From Candidatus Rokuibacteriota bacterium (GTDB lineage Bacteria; Methylomirabilota; Methylomirabilia; Rokubacteriales; CSP1-6), in NCBI GenBank assembly GCA_016193045.1, contig JACPSW010000026.1:1-45090 (forward strand): 45,090 nucleotides of DNA. The letters run 5' to 3'. The position numbers and the translations under genes are program-made. The notes below the pieces were generated by a model. It was not told where the DNA came from. It ran no database searches and saw only the letters and a program-made list of their open reading frames with translations. Below, one piece after another: positions 16,536 through 26,806 of this stretch; the stretch's first letter is position 1; each line of letters opens with the position of its first letter.

Positions 16536-17953
16536 GCCTTGCCCTCGAGCACCGCGAGGCACTTCCGGAGCCGCGCGAGCGTCTTCTCCCTCCCCAGGAG
16601 CGCCGCCACCTGGAAGATCGGCGGGCTCGCGTCCCTTCCCGTCAGCGCGATCCGAGTCAGCTGGGCGAGGTCCACCAGCTTGACCCCCAGCTCGGCGGCC
16701 AGCCCGCGGTACAGGGTCTCGAGCGCCTCCGGCTCGAAGGGCTCGTGGGCCGCCAGGCGCTTGAGCAGCAGCGCCAGCCGCGGGACGGCCTCGGGAGTGA
16801 AGAACTTCACCCCGGCCTCCCGATCGTAGCCCGCAGGGTCGGCGAAGTAGAACGCGCCCAGCTCGACCATTTCCACGAAGGTCCTCGCCCGCTCCTTCAG
16901 GGTCTCCGTCACCCTGCCCAGCCATTGCCGGTCGGCCGGCACCGCCAGCCCGGCGCGCTGGAGGAATGGGACGAGGTCGTTCGCGAGCCGCTCCGCGGGC
17001 ATCTGCTTCATCCAGTGGTTGCCCAGCCACTCGAGCTTCACCCGGTCGAAGACGGCGCCGGCCGAGCCGATGTGGGCCAGGTCGAAGTGCTGGACCAGCT
17101 CCTCGCGAGAGAAGATCTCCTGATCGCCGTGGGACCAGCCGAGGCGCGCCAGGTAGTTCACCATGGCCTCCGGGAGGAACCCCTCCTCCTTGAACGCGAG
17201 GACCGACGTCGCGCCGTGGCGCTTGGAGAGCCGGCTCCGGTCCGCGCCCAGGATCATCGGGATGTGGGCGAAGGCCGGGACGGGATAGCCGAGGGCCTGG
17301 TAGCAGAGGATCTGCTTGGGCGTGTTGGAGAGGTGATCGTTGCCGCGGATGACGTGGGTGATCTTCATCGTCACGTCGTCCACGACGACGCAGAAGTTGT
17401 ACGTCGGGCTCCCGTCGGTCCGGACGATGATCCAGTCGTCGAGCTGGCCGTGCTCGAAGACGACCGTGCCGTGGATCAGGTCCTGGACCACGGTCTGCCC
17501 CGAGAGCGGGAGCTTCAACCGGAGCGCGTGGGGGACGTCCGCGGGCACGTGGGCCTCCCGGCATTTCCCCGAGTAGCGGAAGGTCTCGCCGCGGGCCTGG
17601 GCGGCCTTCCGCTGGGCCTCGAGCTCCTCGGGGGGGCACACGCAGCGATAGGCGCGGCCCTCGGCCAGGAGGCGCTCGGCGTGGGCCCTGTAGATCTCCA
17701 GCCGCTCCGTCTGGCGGTAGCCGGCGGCCGGCGGCCCCTCGTCCCAGTCGAGCCCGAGCCAGCGCAGGGCCTCGACGATGGAGGCGATGAACTCCTCCGT
17801 GGAGCGCGAGCGGTCCGTGTCCTCGACGCGGAGGATGAAGACGCCGCGGTGGCGCCGCGCGAACAGCCAGTTGAAGAGCGCCGTGCGGGCGCCCCCGACG
17901 TGGAGGTGGCCCGTCGGGCTCGGCGCGAAGCGGACCCTGACCGGCTCGGCCAT
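16532..17953 (-). CDS. gltX: Glutamyl-tRNA synthetase
   Basis: GluRS attaches glutamate to tRNA-Glu. The N-terminus shows RFAPSPTGHLHVGGARTAL with the HIGH-type motif, then LRVEDTDRSRS. RLSKRHGATSV is the KMSKS loop. A CVCPPEE...C stretch near residues 108-135 resembles the zinc-binding insert seen in many GluRS. At 473 aa it is full length. It lies four bases after the DUF362 gene and overlaps the phosphatase gene. With glnS in the same window, both direct glutamate and glutamine charging are encoded; the discriminating or non-discriminating nature of GltX cannot be judged by eye. Confidence 0.96.
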   Translation of the reverse strand: MAEPVRVRFAPSPTGHLHVGGARTALFNWLFARRHRGVFILRVEDTDRSRSTEEFIASIVEALRWLGLDWDEGPPAAGYRQTERLEIYRAHAERLLAEGRAYRCVCPPEELEAQRKAAQARGETFRYSGKCREAHVPADVPHALRLKLPLSGQTVVQDLIHGTVVFEHGQLDDWIIVRTDGSPTYNFCVVVDDVTMKITHVIRGNDHLSNTPKQILCYQALGYPVPAFAHIPMILGADRSRLSKRHGATSVLAFKEEGFLPEAMVNYLARLGWSHGDQEIFSREELVQHFDLAHIGSAGAVFDRVKLEWLGNHWMKQMPAERLANDLVPFLQRAGLAVPADRQWLGRVTETLKERARTFVEMVELGAFYFADPAGYDREAGVKFFTPEAVPRLALLLKRLAAHEPFEPEALETLYRGLAAELGVKLVDLAQLTRIALTGRDASPPIFQVAALLGREKTLARLRKCLAVLEGKA

Positions 17954-17956
17954 CGT

Positions 17957-19030
17957 TCAATAGCCCTCGAAGAGCCGGCCCCAGCCGGTCTCGCCGAAGG
18001 CGCGGATGCGCGCGCGCCCGATCGTGGGATACCACAGCCAATCGTGGTAGACGTTGGAGGCGAACGGCGCCCAGACCATGAGGGGGGAGTGGAGGAGGAG
18101 CTTCTTCAGCGGGCGGAGCGGACCCCGCCGGATCAGCTGATCGCCCCAGATCACCAGGCTGCGCCGCGTCTCGCAGCCCATGCTGACGCCGGAGACGTCG
18201 TCCCCCACGATCTCGATCTCGCGTGGGTCCCCGACTCCCAGGCCCCGCTCGTGGCACATCCGTAGATACGGAATGGCCAGCGGATCGAAGCCCATGATCT
18301 TCGCCGCGATGGCGTCGATGGCCACCTGGTCGGCGGAAGCCAGGATGAGGTTCCCCTCGCGGGGGATCATCGTGCGCGGGCCCGCGCCGTCGCCCACCAC
18401 GGTGCCATCCATCACCGCGAAGACGCCCGGATGGAGCTCCTTCTGCATGTACATCAGGTCCACCAGCACCTCGTGGATGTGCTCGTGGGCGTAGTGGCGG
18501 ACTTCTTTCAGCAGCCCGCCGAAGGCGTTCTTGATCGCGCCGGTGGTCTGCGAATGCCCGTGCGTCTTCATCGTGCACGCGTGGCAGATGTTTTTCCCCA
18601 CATACGTCTTCGGGATCTCGATTCCCTTGGGGAAGATCTCGTTCAGCTTCAGGAGGGGCGAGTTGAACTCGTGGCGGACCCACTCGACCTCCGTGAGCGG
18701 GATGAAGGGCAGGCCGTAACGCTCAAGCACGGGCATCCACTTGTTGTTGACGGCGCCCTTGCGCGGATCGGTGACGACGGTTCGGTTCTCCACCGCGAAC
18801 AGGCGCCGCTGATCGTAGCCGTCCTCGAAGAAGGTGTTCAGGACGCCTTCGAGCTGCCACGGCTGGGTGGAGCAGGCCGGGAAGTACTTCGTCCAGGAGA
18901 GGTTCAGCTTGAGCAGGCAATCCTGGTCGCGCGGGAGGACCTGGTCGTACTTCGCCAGGCGCATGAGCCGGCCGTAGTCCGCCAGCACCGTTTCCGGCCG
19001 CGTCCTCAGCACCGCCACCTGCGCCCGCAT
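17957..19030 (-). CDS. DUF362 domain-containing protein
   Basis: The 357-residue protein matches the DUF362 family in its central part: NICHACTMKTHGHSQTTGAIKNAFGG is the characteristic K-T-H...G-A-K-N segment, followed by VMDGTVVGDGAGP and the aspartate-containing SADQVAIDAIAAKIMGFDPL. No ferredoxin-type cysteine cluster is fused at the C-terminus, unlike many family members. The biochemical role of the family is not established. The ATG at 19030 has a G-rich site upstream (GGGGGT). It may be co-transcribed with gltX, which follows after three bases, and an AT-rich stretch precedes it. Confidence 0.8.
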   Translation of the reverse strand: MRAQVAVLRTRPETVLADYGRLMRLAKYDQVLPRDQDCLLKLNLSWTKYFPACSTQPWQLEGVLNTFFEDGYDQRRLFAVENRTVVTDPRKGAVNNKWMPVLERYGLPFIPLTEVEWVRHEFNSPLLKLNEIFPKGIEIPKTYVGKNICHACTMKTHGHSQTTGAIKNAFGGLLKEVRHYAHEHIHEVLVDLMYMQKELHPGVFAVMDGTVVGDGAGPRTMIPREGNLILASADQVAIDAIAAKIMGFDPLAIPYLRMCHERGLGVGDPREIEIVGDDVSGVSMGCETRRSLVIWGDQLIRRGPLRPLKKLLLHSPLMVWAPFASNVYHDWLWYPTIGRARIRAFGETGWGRLFEGY

Positions 19031-19048
19031 GGACCCCCAAAACCCCCT

Positions 19049-19073
19049 TTAAAATTAGACGATTATTTTAGCA
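19049..19073 (-). promoter_or_regulatory. AT-rich island, possible promoter before the DUF362-gltX run
   Basis: This is one of the few AT-rich patches in the window. On the minus strand it holds TAAAAT (19070-19065) and TAATTT, both plausible -10 boxes, ending about 20 bases before the DUF362 start. I see no matching -35 box at the right spacing, so promoter activity is a guess based mainly on base composition. Confidence 0.35.
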
Positions 19074-19086
19074 CGATGAGCCGCGA

Positions 19087-19974
19087 TCATCCGAGTTGGG
19101 CCGGAAGGTAGAGGATCAGCAGGACGACGACGATCCAGAGGAGCGTGTTCACCAGCAAGGCGCGGTCGGAGAGGAACAGCTCCGAGGGGTTGCCGCCGAG
19201 CTGGCGGCGGTAGAGGAGGTAGAGGTAGCGGAAGATCCCGTAGAGGACGAAGGGGAGCGTGAGCGGCAGGAGCCGCGTGTGGAACCTGGCCACGGTCTCC
19301 GCCGACATCGTATACAGCGCGTACGCGGTCACGGTCGACGCCGTCACCACCGCGATCATCTGGTCCAGGAGGCCGGCGCTGTATTCCGCCAGGATGGGCC
19401 GGTGGTCGGCGGCCACCCCTTCCAGCGTGAGCAGCTCGTGCCGCCGCTTGCCCAGGGCGAGGAAGAGCGCCAGCAGGATGGTGCAGATCAGGAGCCACCC
19501 CGAGATCTCCACGTCGACCACGACCGCGCCGGCGACGGCGCGCAGGACAAAGCCCACCGACACGGTCAGGGCGTCCACGATCACCACGCGCTTGAGCCCC
19601 GCCGAGTAGGCGACGAGCAGGACGACATAGCCCAGCGCCACCCAGCCGAAGAGCGGGGAGAGAAGGAACGAGAGGGCCAGACTCACCAGAAGAATGGTCG
19701 CCCCGACCCAGAGCGCGACCCGCCGCGAGAGGGCGCCGGAGGCCACCGGGCGCGGGCGCTTGGTGGGGTGGAGGCGGTCCTTGTCATAGTCGGCGACATC
19801 GTTGAGCAGGTAGATCCCTCCCGAGAGAGCGCAGAAGAGGACGAAGGCGGCCAGCGCGAGCCCGAGGAGCGGCGTGAAGAGATTCTGGGAGAAGATGACG
19901 CCCGCGAGGACGAAGAGGTTCTTCACCCACTGGCGGGGGCGGAGCGAGATCCAGACCGCCCGCGCCAGTCCCAC
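19087..19974 (-). CDS. UbiA-family prenyltransferase, decaprenyl-phosphate phosphoribosyltransferase-like
   Basis: The 295-residue polytopic membrane protein has about eight to nine hydrophobic segments. It carries the UbiA aspartate motif NDVADYDKDRLHPTKRPRP near residues 58-76 and a second acidic-basic region LGKRRHEL. The opening LRPRQWVKNLFVLAG and the NDVADYDKDRLHPTKRPRP stretch resemble the decaprenyl-phosphate phosphoribosyltransferases (Rv3806c type). Those enzymes put phosphoribose on a polyprenyl phosphate to begin the supply of decaprenyl-phosphoryl-arabinose. The lipid chain length and sugar acceptor here are inferred. It follows a nucleotide-sugar dehydrogenase gene by nine bases, which suits a role in envelope glycan synthesis. 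Confidence 0.82.
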   Translation of the reverse strand: MGLARAVWISLRPRQWVKNLFVLAGVIFSQNLFTPLLGLALAAFVLFCALSGGIYLLNDVADYDKDRLHPTKRPRPVASGALSRRVALWVGATILLVSLALSFLLSPLFGWVALGYVVLLVAYSAGLKRVVIVDALTVSVGFVLRAVAGAVVVDVEISGWLLICTILLALFLALGKRRHELLTLEGVAADHRPILAEYSAGLLDQMIAVVTASTVTAYALYTMSAETVARFHTRLLPLTLPFVLYGIFRYLYLLYRRQLGGNPSELFLSDRALLVNTLLWIVVVLLILYLPAQLG

Positions 19975-19982
19975 CGGATCCC

Positions 19983-21305
19983 CTAGAGACGGATGATGTT
20001 GGGCCGAGGGCCCAGAGATCCCGTCGCGTTACGCGTGTCCACCACCAGCGGGGCTTCGCCGCCGACGCGCGCCATGTCGAACGCCGGATGGTTCGTCAGG
20101 ATAAGCACGAGATTCTGGGAGCCGAAGTTCGCGCTCTCCCAGGGGACGGCCGTCAGCCGGCGCGAGCCGACGGCGAGCCGAGGGACGTAGGGATCCACGT
20201 AGGCGACCTCGGCGCCCCGGGCCAGCAGGGCTTCCAGGATCTCGATCGCCGGCGAATCGCGCACGTCGCCGACTCCCGCCTTGTACGCCACGCCGAGCGC
20301 CAGGATCTTCGCCCCGCGCACCGCACGGCCCTTCTCGTTCAGCGCATCGGTCACCATCTGGACGACGTAGGCGGGCATCTGGCGGTTGATCTCGTCGGCG
20401 AAGGCGATGAACTTGGGCTCGTAGCCCAAGAGGCGCGTGCGCCAGGAGAGATAGTGGGGGTCCGAGGGGAGGCAGTGGCCGCCGATGCCGGGGCCGGGGT
20501 AGAACGGCATGAAGCCGAAGGGCTTGGTGGCGGCGGCCTCGATGATTTCCCACACCGACAGGCCGAGCCGCCGGCACATGATGGCCAGCTCGTTGACGAG
20601 CGCGATGTTGACGCTCCGGAAGATGTTTTCGAAGAGCTTGACCATCTCGGCCGTCTGGGGCCCGGAGACGGGCACGACCCGGTCGATGATCTGGCCATAG
20701 AGGACGCGGGTCAGCTCCGAGCAGGCCGGCGTGACCCCGCCCACGAGCTTTGGGATGGCCCGCAGGTCGAAGCGCTTATTGCCGGGGTCGATGCGCTCGG
20801 GGGAGAAGGCCAGGAAGAATTCCTCGCCGACCCTGAGGCCGCGGGCCCTGAAGCGCGGCAGGAGTACTTCTTCCGTCGTCCCGGGGTACGTCGTCGACTC
20901 CAGCACCACGAGCTGGCCGGGGCGCAGGATGGCCGCCACGGCGTCGGCGGCGGCCACGATGAAGGAGATATCGGGCTCACGGGATTTTCCGAGGGGCGTC
21001 GGCACGCAGATGATGATGGCATCCGCCTCGCTCAGCGCCGACGGCTCCGCCGTGATGCTGAGGCGCCCGGCAGCGACGAGGGTGGCGAGGTCATCGCTCC
21101 CCACGTCCTCCACGAAGCTGTCTCCGGCCTTGAGGCGCGCCACCCGCTCCCGGTCCACGTCCACCCCCAGGACCGAGAAGCCGGCCTTGCCGAAGGCGAC
21201 GGCGAGCGGGAGACCCACATAGCCGAGGCCGATGACGCCGACCCGCGCCGCGCGCTGCTCCAGGACCTGCCTCAGTCTCTCGCTATGTCTGCTCATCGCT
21301 CTCAT
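19983..21305 (-). CDS. Nucleotide-sugar dehydrogenase (UDP-HexNAc/UDP-glucose 6-dehydrogenase family)
   Basis: This cytoplasmic NAD-dependent enzyme oxidises C6 of a UDP-sugar to a uronic acid in two steps. The Rossmann motif GLGYVG occupies residues 26-31. The catalytic cysteine is Cys278 in GPGIGGHCLPSDP. GVAYKAGVGDVRDSPAIEI near the C-terminus is the family's NAD/UDP-binding signature. The spacing and the GIGGHCLPSDP form look closer to the UDP-N-acetylhexosamine dehydrogenases (WbpA/WecC) than to UDP-glucose dehydrogenase, but this is judged by eye. The ATG at 21305 lies one base after the aminotransferase stop; ATG 21296 is an alternative. The pairing with a DegT aminotransferase suggests amino-uronic acid sugar synthesis. 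Confidence 0.88.
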   Translation of the reverse strand: MRAMSRHSERLRQVLEQRAARVGVIGLGYVGLPLAVAFGKAGFSVLGVDVDRERVARLKAGDSFVEDVGSDDLATLVAAGRLSITAEPSALSEADAIIICVPTPLGKSREPDISFIVAAADAVAAILRPGQLVVLESTTYPGTTEEVLLPRFRARGLRVGEEFFLAFSPERIDPGNKRFDLRAIPKLVGGVTPACSELTRVLYGQIIDRVVPVSGPQTAEMVKLFENIFRSVNIALVNELAIMCRRLGLSVWEIIEAAATKPFGFMPFYPGPGIGGHCLPSDPHYLSWRTRLLGYEPKFIAFADEINRQMPAYVVQMVTDALNEKGRAVRGAKILALGVAYKAGVGDVRDSPAIEILEALLARGAEVAYVDPYVPRLAVGSRRLTAVPWESANFGSQNLVLILTNHPAFDMARVGGEAPLVVDTRNATGSLGPRPNIIRL

Positions 21306-21306
21306 T

Positions 21307-22419
21307 CTACTCGATCTGGGTCAGCGCCTGCCGTACGGCGTGCGCGACGGCGTCGATCTCGGCGTCCGTGAGCTCCGGGAAGCACGGCAGCGACAGGACC
21401 TCGCGCGAGGCCTGCCAGGCGCGCGGACACTCCGCCTCCGTCGGGCCCGCTCCTCCGCTCCGGAAGAGCGGCTGCCCCGGGATCGGCAGCGGGTAGTGCA
21501 GCGCCGTGCCGACTCCCAGCTCCGAAAGCGCCTTCGCGAGGGCATCCCGCTTCGGCGACCGGACTGTGTAGTGATGGTAGACGTGGAGGGCCGGCGGCCG
21601 CTCCCGGGGCAGCGCCAGCGGAAGTCCGGCGAGCAGGGTGGAATACCGGGCCGCGAGCCGGCGCCGCGCCGCCGTCCAGCCCGGCAGGCGGCGGAGCTTC
21701 ACCCGGAGCAGCGCGGCCTGGAGCTCGTCCAGGCGGCTCGAGTACCCGAGCTCGGCGTGCTGGTACTTCTCCCGGGAGCCGTGATCCCTGAGCCGCCGGA
21801 CGCGCTCGGCCAGCTCTTCGCGATCCGTCAAGACCATGCCGGCGTCCCCGCAGGCGCCCAGGTTCTTCGTCGGGTAGAACGACAGGCAGGTCAGATCGCC
21901 GAAGCTCCCGACGGGGCGGCCGGCGTAGGCGGCGCCGATGGCCTGGGCGGCGTCCTCCACGACCGCAAGCCCGCGGCGCCGGGCGATCGCCATCAACGGG
22001 TCCATGTCGGCGGGATGGCCGTAGAGGTGGACGGCGATGACGGCCCGGGTGCGCGGCGTGATGGCCCGCTCCACCTGGGCCGGATCCAGGGCGAACGTGT
22101 CCGCCTCGATATCGACGAAGACCGGGCGCGCGCCCGCGTGGAGCACGGCGGAGGCGGAGGCGACGAAGGAGAAGGCGGAGGTGAGGACTTCGTCGCCGGG
22201 CCCCACATCCAGCGCGCGGAGCGCCAGGTGCAGGGCGTCGGTGCCCGAGGCGACGCCGACCCCGTGGCGCACCCCGCAGAGCGCGGCGATCTCCACCTCC
22301 AGGGCCCTCCCCTCGGGGCCGAGGATGAAGCGGCCCGAGGTCAGGACGCGCTCGGCGGCGGCGAGCAGCTCCGCCCCGAGTGCCGCGTGCTGGCGGGTCA
22401 GGTCGATCTGCGGGATCAT
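21307..22419 (-). CDS. DegT/DnrJ/EryC1 family sugar aminotransferase
   Basis: This is a PLP-dependent aminotransferase that puts an amino group on a keto-sugar nucleotide. The PLP lysine is Lys185 in FYPTKNLGACGDAG. The cofactor-binding VASGTDALHLAL (about 57-68) and VVEDAAQAIGA (about 153-163) are intact. The opening IPQIDLTRQ and HLYGHPADM resemble WbpE-type enzymes, which make UDP-3-amino sugars from 3-keto uronic acids; that is consistent with the adjacent dehydrogenase. WbpB- and WbpD-like partners are not in this window. It overlaps the lptD stop by four bases and is 370 aa, the usual size. Confidence 0.9.
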   Translation of the reverse strand: MIPQIDLTRQHAALGAELLAAAERVLTSGRFILGPEGRALEVEIAALCGVRHGVGVASGTDALHLALRALDVGPGDEVLTSAFSFVASASAVLHAGARPVFVDIEADTFALDPAQVERAITPRTRAVIAVHLYGHPADMDPLMAIARRRGLAVVEDAAQAIGAAYAGRPVGSFGDLTCLSFYPTKNLGACGDAGMVLTDREELAERVRRLRDHGSREKYQHAELGYSSRLDELQAALLRVKLRRLPGWTAARRRLAARYSTLLAGLPLALPRERPPALHVYHHYTVRSPKRDALAKALSELGVGTALHYPLPIPGQPLFRSGGAGPTEAECPRAWQASREVLSLPCFPELTDAEIDAVAHAVRQALTQIE

Positions 22420-24590
22420 TGCCCGGCCCGGCTGCCGACCTGGCCGATGCCCAGGAGGTTCACGGAGAAGTTCACCTCATCCTCGCTCACCCCCACGCCC
22501 TTCGCGCCCCGGTTGATGTACGTGACACTGAGGGCCGCGCACTGGCAGCGCACATCCACGCCGACGCGGGACTCCACGTTGGTTCCGGTCTTGACGTCAT
22601 AGTTGGTGGAAGCCCGCACGTCCAGGTAGCGCGAAAGTTTGGCCAGGATCTCCCCTCGGACGAACTCGACCTTCGCCCGGTCGTCAAAGCGGGTGCCGAC
22701 GGTGGCCGTGACATCCCACAGGGACGCCGAGATGTCGCTGTTCACGCTCCGGAAGCCCAGGCCGTACACGTCATAGCGGGCATCGCCCCGGAAGCGGAAG
22801 TGGTTGTTCGGCTCGACGGTGAGGTCGCCGGCGAGATCGCTGAATGGCTGGACGGACGAAGGGTTCAGGTTATACGTCTGGGCCAACACGAAACGGACCA
22901 GCTCCCACCGCACCGCCTCCTGGCCGACTGCCGCCACGGTCTTCGCGTTGAGCCGGTTGGTCAGCGAGTAGGTGAGCCGCGTGACCCTCCCGATGCGGTC
23001 GATTCCCAGTTCCGCCAGGGGGGCTGCCAGCGGGTTCACCAAGTCCCCCCCGGGCTCCCACTGGGGAAGGTTCTTCTGGTTCACGCCGCGGATCCCGGTG
23101 AAGTTCACCCGGGGTTCCACCAAGTGCTGGAGCCGATCGATTCCGCCGAGCCCGCCCACATCGTAGATCCGTGTCGCGCGCGCTTCGAGGTCGGCCCCGG
23201 CTTCCGCCTGGGCGCGAACGCGCGAGGCGTCCTCGGTGACCTCCACCTCGATGCCCCCATTGCCGGTCACGCGCTTGCCAACCACCTCCCGATCGTAGTA
23301 GGTCGCGCGACCACCCACGAACGGGGTCAGGGCGAAATAGCCGCCGACCGAGAGCGGCAGGAACACCCGCGGGTGGAGGTCCAGCCGCCGGCCCTCGGAT
23401 CCCACGTAGCGCTGGAAGTTGGTGAAGCTCGACTCGGTCTCGAACAGCAGCCACTGCGCCCCCGGGATCGGCTGCCTCACGCTCTGGAGCCGAATCTCGG
23501 GGAGGCGCTGGAGCTCCACCGGCCGCTCCACGGTGAGGTCCTGATACCAGAACGCTCGTCCCACCAGATTCCAGGAGTCTCCGCTGTAGGTGGCGAAAAC
23601 GTCGGACTCGGCCCGCTGCTGGCTCCGCTCGCGCAGCCGGTCGCCGTACTCCCGGTAGAACCGGTCGTCGGTGACCATGTCGAGGTCCGTCTTGAAGGAC
23701 AGGCGCGGCGAGATCTGCCAGGCGTGCTTCCAGAGGACGTTGCCGCGGTTCTCGGGATCGTCCCCCCTCTCCCGCTCGTCCCGCTCCGTCTCCCGGATGA
23801 AGAACCCCTGGGCGATGCCGCGGTTGGTCTCCGAGAGGATGTAGCGGTACTCGCCGCCCGCGCCGACGCCGCGCCTGGAGTAGGGCTCGAGCGAGATCGT
23901 GGCGTCCTGGCTGTCGCTGATGGCCCAGTAGTAGGGGATCCTCGCGAAGAGCCCCCGCCGGCTGGAGCTGCCGAAGGTCGGGAAGAGAAACCCGCTCTGC
24001 CGCTCGCGGCGGAGCGCCGCGGCGAAGAAGGGCACCCAGGGAACCAGGGGGACCTTGCCGACCCAGAAGGAGGCGTCGCGCCCGACGAGGTAGTCGTCGA
24101 GGTCGGCGGTCGCCCGGCCCACCCGGAACGACCAGAGGGGCGGATCCCCCTCACAGGTGGTGAAGACGCCGCGCCGGATGTTGTAGACGCCTTCCCCGAC
24201 GCGTTCCATCCGCTCGCCGGAGAGGCGGTAGTAAGGGGCCGAGAAGGCGGAGCCGTTGTACACCACGCCGGTGCCGGTCTTGAGGTTGTAGTCGATCCGA
24301 TCGCCCAGGAGGCGGTCCTGCCCGTCGTAGAAGATCACCTTGCCCTGGGCGACCGCCTCGCCCGTCTCCCGGTTGATCTCCACCCGGTCCGCCGTGAGGC
24401 GGCTCGACCCCCGGGTGATCTCCACGTTGCCGACGCCGATCAGCAGATTCCCCACCTGGTCCATCTGGTCGGCCAGGATGCTGACGTCCCCCTCCCCCGC
24501 CGGCACCCTCACCGGGGCCTGGGCCAGGGCGGAAGTGGTCAAGACAAGGCAGGCGAAACCCAGCGCCAGCCCGGTGGCGATTCGCATCAT
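22416..24590 (-). CDS. lptD: LPS-assembly protein LptD (OstA)
   Basis: LptD is the outer-membrane beta-barrel that inserts lipopolysaccharide into the outer leaflet. It begins with a signal peptide (about residues 1-24, ending SALAQA). An OstA-like periplasmic domain follows, with ADRVEINRETGEAVAQGKV. The long beta-barrel part is rich in alternating aromatic/polar strands; PLVPWVPFF and FLFPTFGSSSRRGLF mark the start of the barrel region. At 724 aa it is close to the family norm (750-800). It shows that the organism has an LPS-bearing outer membrane. The gene sits between folC and a sugar aminotransferase, so envelope biogenesis is linked here with a biosynthetic run. Confidence 0.9.
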   Translation of the reverse strand: MMRIATGLALGFACLVLTTSALAQAPVRVPAGEGDVSILADQMDQVGNLLIGVGNVEITRGSSRLTADRVEINRETGEAVAQGKVIFYDGQDRLLGDRIDYNLKTGTGVVYNGSAFSAPYYRLSGERMERVGEGVYNIRRGVFTTCEGDPPLWSFRVGRATADLDDYLVGRDASFWVGKVPLVPWVPFFAAALRRERQSGFLFPTFGSSSRRGLFARIPYYWAISDSQDATISLEPYSRRGVGAGGEYRYILSETNRGIAQGFFIRETERDERERGDDPENRGNVLWKHAWQISPRLSFKTDLDMVTDDRFYREYGDRLRERSQQRAESDVFATYSGDSWNLVGRAFWYQDLTVERPVELQRLPEIRLQSVRQPIPGAQWLLFETESSFTNFQRYVGSEGRRLDLHPRVFLPLSVGGYFALTPFVGGRATYYDREVVGKRVTGNGGIEVEVTEDASRVRAQAEAGADLEARATRIYDVGGLGGIDRLQHLVEPRVNFTGIRGVNQKNLPQWEPGGDLVNPLAAPLAELGIDRIGRVTRLTYSLTNRLNAKTVAAVGQEAVRWELVRFVLAQTYNLNPSSVQPFSDLAGDLTVEPNNHFRFRGDARYDVYGLGFRSVNSDISASLWDVTATVGTRFDDRAKVEFVRGEILAKLSRYLDVRASTNYDVKTGTNVESRVGVDVRCQCAALSVTYINRGAKGVGVSEDEVNFSVNLLGIGQVGSRAGQ

Positions 24591-24608
24591 AGAGTGTCTC
24601 GTGAGTGC

Positions 24609-25939
24609 CTATGAAAAAAGGGATTCTACCCTATCACTCCCCCTTTCGATTTCGCAAGGAATATCGCCCCCGCCGTGCCGCGCAGCGAGGACTTCGGCCA
24701 CGGTGAAGAGAGAGCCGGTCACACAAATAATGGGGGTCACCGGAGGGGACAGGGCGAGGGCTAGGGCTTGGGAAACCGACGGCACCACGTCCACGCGCAC
24801 CTCCGTGGGCGGCAAGAGGGCTCGCAGCTCCTCCGGCGGGGTGGCCCGGGGGTTGGCGGAGGCCGTGAGGATGAACCGGGCGGCGACGGGGGCGAGCGCT
24901 TTGAGGATGCCGGCGCGATCTTTGTCCGCTGAAATCCCGACGATCAGGGTCGTGGGCCGGTCACCGAACGCGTCCGTGAGCGAGGCCGCCAGGGCCTGGG
25001 CGCCGGCGGGGTTGTGGGCACCGTCCAGGACCAGCCACGGGTCGCGGCCGATGACCTCGAAGCGCCCCGGCCAGCGGACGCGCCCGAGGCCCTGGCGAAT
25101 CTGCGCATCGGAGACGCGGATGCCGGCGGCGGCGAGCGCCTTCACGGCCGCGACGGCCAGCAGCGCGTTCTGGAGCTGGAAGTTTCCGCCGAGCGGCAGG
25201 ACGAGATCGTCGAGGCTCCAGCCCGGGCCCGCGAGCCTAAGCCGCTGGCCCGATAAATCCCGCGAACGGAGCGTCGCGAACAGGTCGCGCCCTTCGAGCC
25301 AGAGCGGGACCCCGGCCTCCGCCGCGCGCCGGCGGAGGATGTCCGCGACGACCTCGGCCTGCGCCGCCGCCACGGCCATGCCGCTCCGGAGGATCGCGGC
25401 CTTTTCTCGGGCGATTTCCTCCAGGCTCCAGCCGAGAAACGCCTGGTGGTCGTAATCCACGTGGGAGATCACGGAGAGGAGGGGGCGCCCGACCGTCGTC
25501 GCGTCGAGCCGCCCCCCCATTCCGACCTCGAGCACCGCCAGCTCCACGTCCTGCCGCGCGAAGGAGGCGAGCGCCAGGGCGGTGACCGCCTCGAACACGG
25601 TGGGCGCGACGCGCTCGACGAGGGGCCAGAGCTCCTCCACCCCGTCCACCACGGCCTCCTGGGAGATCGCGCGGCCGTCGATCCGGATGCGCTCGCGGAA
25701 GGAGCAGAGATGGGGCGAGGTATAGAGCCCCACCCTGAGGCCGGCGGACTTCAGCATGGAGGCCGCCATGACGGCGACAGAGCCCTTGCCGTTCGTTCCC
25801 CCGACCTGGACGATCCGGAGCCGCCGCTCGGGATGACCGAGCGCGTCGAGCAGCGCCTCGATCCGCTCCAGCCCGGGACGCATCCCCGCCTGCTCTCCTC
25901 CTCGGAGGGAGAGAAGCCTGCCGACGGCCTCGGGGTAGG

Positions 25940-25943
<4 letters not shown>
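24609..25943 (-). CDS. folC: Folylpolyglutamate synthase / dihydrofolate synthase
   Basis: FolC adds glutamate to dihydropteroate and to folates using ATP. The P-loop GGTNGKGSVAV lies at residues 48-58. The Mur-ligase-type SHVDYDHQAFLGWSLEEIAREKAAI and the C-terminal LDGAHNPAGAQAL are diagnostic. At 444 aa it is slightly longer than the usual ~420. Its start overlaps the accD stop by four bases. The order trpF-trpB-trpA-accD-folC is conserved in many bacteria, and this copy follows it. The last codons run into a T-rich stretch (CCCTTTTTTC) just before the stop. Confidence 0.95.
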
Positions 25944-26803
<860 letters not shown>

Positions 26804-26806
26804 CAC

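Noticed and set aside
24612..24660. T-run near the folC end as an intrinsic terminator
   Set aside because: It lies inside the folC coding sequence, lacks a clear stem before it on the minus strand, and lptD follows after only 18 bases.
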